NCBI GenBank assembly: GCA_024635465.1
Contig: JAGXIS010000093.1
Coordinates: 1-8,840, forward strand
Direction: 5' to 3'
DNA from: Bacteroidota bacterium
GTDB taxonomy: Bacteria > Bacteroidota > Rhodothermia > Balneolales > Balneolaceae
Length of the DNA: 8,840 bases
Below are positions 7,045 to 8,840 of the stretch, one piece after another. A model generated the notes under the pieces. It saw only the letters and a program-made list of their open reading frames with translations, ran no database searches and had not been told where the DNA came from. The number at the start of each line of letters is the position of its first letter. Positions within the stretch are counted from its first letter, which is position 1. The position numbers were made by a program, and so were the translations under genes.

Positions 7045-8433
7045 TTACAGTGGAGCCAGTTCTGCTGAAAAATGCCTTAGAACCGATGGATCTGAAATAA
7101 TTTTATATCCTTTCAGTTGTTCACTCTGCTCATACGTGTGGATTACAACTTCTGCCAGGTAGTCAACATGACTTTGTGTATAAACCCTTCTGGGAATGGC
7201 CAATCGAACCAATTCCATGTTGGAGGCTTTTTCGGAACCATCCGGCTGAAGGCCAAACATCACACTTCCAATCTCCACTCCTCGAATACCACCCACAAGA
7301 TAGAGGGCATTGGTAAGACTCCATGCCGGATATTGGAGTGCAGGTATATGAGGAAGCATTTTTTTAGCATCAATATAGACTGCGTGTCCTCCGGTTGGCC
7401 GTACTATAGAAATGCCCGCTTCTATTAATTTATCTCCCAGATAAGCTGTAGATCGGATTCTATATCGAAGATACCCTTCATCCAGAGCTTCATAGAGTCC
7501 AACCGCTACGGCTTCCATATCATAACCGGCCATTCCGCCATAAGTTGGAAATCCTTCTGTCAGTATGGTTAAACTTCTGCATTTCTTCGCCAGGCTATCG
7601 TCATTCAGTGCCAGAAAACCTCCAATATTAGACATACCGTCCTTTTTAGCACTCATCGTACATCCATCGGCATAACTGAACATCTCTTTAGCTATTTCAA
7701 GTGGCGTCTTATCTGCATACTCTTTCTCTCTGGTTTTAATAAACCAACTATTTTCAGCAAATCTACAGGCATCAATGAAAAAAGGGATCCCATGTTTTTT
7801 GGCAACTTTAGAAACCTGCTTCACATTCTCCATGCTCACCGGTTGCCCTCCGCCTGAGTTATTCGTTGTGGTCAACATGATCACCGGAATATTCTCGCTG
7901 CCCTTCTCTTGGATCGTTTTTTCCAGTTTTTCAATATTCATATTCCCTTTAAACGGGTGTATCGTTTGTGGCTCTCTTCCTTCATCGATGACTAAATCGA
8001 GAGCTTCAGCTTCATTATGCTCCACATGTGCTCGAGTAGTATCAAAATGGGTATTATTTGGGATTACATCTGCTTTTTTGGCTATGGTTGTGAAGAGAAT
8101 ATTTTCAGCTGCCCGACCCTGATGGGTTGGAATTACGTGTTTAAAACCGGTAATGTCCTGAACTGCGGTTTCAAATCGATAGAATGATTCTGACCCTGCA
8201 TAAGACTCATCACTTGCGATAATTCCTGACCACTGAGCTGATGACATAGCACCCGTTCCGCTATCAGTGAGCAGATCTATCAGAACATCTTTAGCTTTCA
8301 ATAAAAAAGGATTGTAACCGGCATTTTTCAGAAGTTGTTTTCTCTCAGTCATGGTTGTAAACCGAATAGGCTCAACCGATCTGATTCTGAATGGTTCAAT
8401 GATTGTCTCGCTCTTAATCTCACTTAGTTCCAT
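7045..8433 (-). CDS. tnaA: Tryptophanase (tryptophan indole-lyase)
   Basis: This PLP enzyme splits L-tryptophan into indole, pyruvate and ammonia. I chose the ATG at 8433 (462 residues), which leaves 12 residues before EPFRIR, close to the 8 in Escherichia coli TnaA. A TTG at 8499 in the same frame would add 22 residues. In the 462-residue numbering, the PLP lysine is K264 in SAKKDGM. LLTDSGTGAM (54-63), PTHQGR (102-107), DACRFAEN (221-228) and GFPTYGG (294-300) are all family blocks. Residues that separate tryptophanase from tyrosine phenol-lyase point to tryptophanase: aspartate in HFDTTR (131), isoleucine in VEIG (388) where the phenol-lyase has its substrate arginine, and histidine in LRHF (454) where it has phenylalanine. 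No TnaB permease or TnaC-like leader peptide is seen beside it. Confidence 0.93.
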   Translation of the reverse strand: MELSEIKSETIIEPFRIRSVEPIRFTTMTERKQLLKNAGYNPFLLKAKDVLIDLLTDSGTGAMSSAQWSGIIASDESYAGSESFYRFETAVQDITGFKHVIPTHQGRAAENILFTTIAKKADVIPNNTHFDTTRAHVEHNEAEALDLVIDEGREPQTIHPFKGNMNIEKLEKTIQEKGSENIPVIMLTTTNNSGGGQPVSMENVKQVSKVAKKHGIPFFIDACRFAENSWFIKTREKEYADKTPLEIAKEMFSYADGCTMSAKKDGMSNIGGFLALNDDSLAKKCRSLTILTEGFPTYGGMAGYDMEAVAVGLYEALDEGYLRYRIRSTAYLGDKLIEAGISIVRPTGGHAVYIDAKKMLPHIPALQYPAWSLTNALYLVGGIRGVEIGSVMFGLQPDGSEKASNMELVRLAIPRRVYTQSHVDYLAEVVIHTYEQSEQLKGYKIISDPSVLRHFSAELAPL

Positions 8434-8439
8434 AACCAC

Positions 8440-8468
8440 TTTATATTTATTTAGAATAGTTTTTTCAA
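8440..8468 (-). promoter_or_regulatory. Possible sigma-70-like promoter for tryptophanase
   Basis: On the minus strand TTGAAA (8463-8468) is followed after exactly 17 bases by TATAAA (8440-8445). The start of transcription would fall at about the ATG at 8433, giving an almost leaderless mRNA. That would rule out the longer TTG start at 8499. The region is very AT-rich, so chance agreement is possible. Confidence 0.3.
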
Positions 8469-8521
8469 AAATTTTTCTAAGAGAATTGAATGGATTCAAA
8501 ATGACGAAATTTTGAATACAA

Positions 8522-8552
8522 AAAAAGCGAAGGATACCATCCTTCGCTTTTT
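8522..8552 (-). terminator. Rho-independent terminator after the cupredoxin gene
   Basis: AAAAAGCGAAGGAT (8522-8535) and its exact reverse complement (8539-8552) form a 14-bp stem with a 3-base loop (or 12 bp with 7 bases in the loop). On the minus strand the stem ends in a run of T, as expected of an intrinsic terminator, 28 bases past the cupredoxin stop codon. Because the structure has T runs on both strands, it would work in either direction. It separates the cupredoxin gene from the tryptophanase gene. Confidence 0.88.
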
Positions 8553-8579
8553 AATAATTTATGAATAGATATAAACGTA

Positions 8580-8840
8580 CTATTCCGGTTTACGCCGCCA
8601 GGCAACAAACGCAAAACCAAGCGCAAGTAGTGCAGGTATCATGGGCCACATTATTGCAGAGATGTTCACTTCACTCTCTGCCTCATATACTTTTACTTTA
8701 CCCTCCATATATGGATGAGGAGTGCATAGATAGGAATAATCCCCTACCTCGTCAAACGTATAACTCCAGCTTTCAGCATGGGCCAACATCGGAGAATTAA
8801 ACATAGTGGGCCCTTCCGTTGACACAACATTGTGTATACC
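8580..8840 (-). CDS. Amicyanin/plastocyanin-like cupredoxin with C-terminal membrane anchor, 5' end outside window
   Basis: The frame is open to the right edge, so only the last 86 residues are present. The visible part has a type I copper site: the upstream ligand His3 in GIHNVVS, and Cys39, His42 and Met45 in CTPHPYM. The spacing C-x2-H-x2-M and the sequence are nearly those of the amicyanin loop CTPHPFM. The preceding block WSYTFDEVGDYSYLC is the usual strand before the copper loop. After GKVKVYE comes a short linker, one transmembrane helix (about 61-81) and WRRKPE, so the copper domain should face outward with the basic tail inside. The protein should carry single electrons at the outer face of a membrane. 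A GTG at 8825 is inside the domain and is not the true start. The terminator follows directly. Confidence 0.85.
   Translation of the reverse strand, partial: GIHNVVSTEGPTMFNSPMLAHAESWSYTFDEVGDYSYLCTPHPYMEGKVKVYEAESEVNISAIMWPMIPALLALGFAFVAWRRKPE

Noticed and set aside
7775..8122. Plus-strand open frame of 115 codons with hydrophobic stretches
   Set aside because: It is antisense to conserved tryptophanase blocks; the hydrophobicity follows from the complementary code and there is no start context of its own.
7045..8433. Tyrosine phenol-lyase as the identity of the PLP enzyme
   Set aside because: The substrate arginine and the phenylalanine of phenol-lyases are replaced by isoleucine and histidine, as in tryptophanases.
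8434..8580. A tnaC-like leader peptide upstream of tryptophanase
   Set aside because: No short frame with a tryptophan codon and plausible start was found between the terminator and the ATG.
8561..8800. Plus-strand open frame of 79 codons
   Set aside because: It is antisense to the cupredoxin, whose copper ligands and anchor make the minus strand the real gene.

Overview
The window is about 8.8 kb of densely coded bacterial chromosome with eight protein genes, two of them cut by the window edges. I see no RNA gene, CRISPR array, insertion sequence or phage gene. The organism is probably from the Bacteroidota/Balneolota/Rhodothermota side of the tree. The signs are moderately AT-rich DNA, starts without a clear GGAGG ribosome binding site, several lipoproteins, and a tryptophanase next to a membrane-anchored cupredoxin. 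This assignment is inference from style, not from a marker gene.

Layout. Positions 1-4790 are a run of four minus-strand genes, read right to left: ftsH (membrane AAA+ zinc protease), a SdiA-regulated/YjiK-like beta-propeller lipoprotein, a PlsC-type acyltransferase with a long C-terminal extension, and a sodium:glutamate symporter (GltS/ESS family) that leaves the window on the left. Gaps are 36 and 71 bases, and the last two genes overlap as ATGA, so they could be one transcript. A 232-base divergent spacer (4791-5022) separates them from three plus-strand genes: a small cytochrome c lipoprotein, a soluble histidine-kinase-like protein with an atypical front half, and an exported VOC (glyoxalase-fold) protein. 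The VOC gene converges on a minus-strand tryptophanase, with only 18 bases between the stop codons. At the right edge a second minus-strand gene encodes the end of an amicyanin-like cupredoxin with a C-terminal membrane anchor. It is followed by a strong hairpin terminator that isolates it from the tryptophanase.

How the genes may work together. The ftsH cluster deals with the cell envelope: membrane protein quality control, phospholipid acylation, a surface lipoprotein and an ion-coupled transporter. The cytochrome c and the cupredoxin are both one-electron carriers outside the cytoplasmic membrane, but they lie 3 kb apart on opposite strands and nothing here shows that they are partners. 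Tryptophanase would make indole, pyruvate and ammonia from tryptophan.

No clearly new multi-gene system is visible. The least conventional items are the kinase-like protein, which has a CitA/DcuS/Spo0B-like H-box unusually far from its ATPase domain, and the acyltransferase tail, which looks like a zinc ribbon that has lost its cysteines followed by a PH-like domain.
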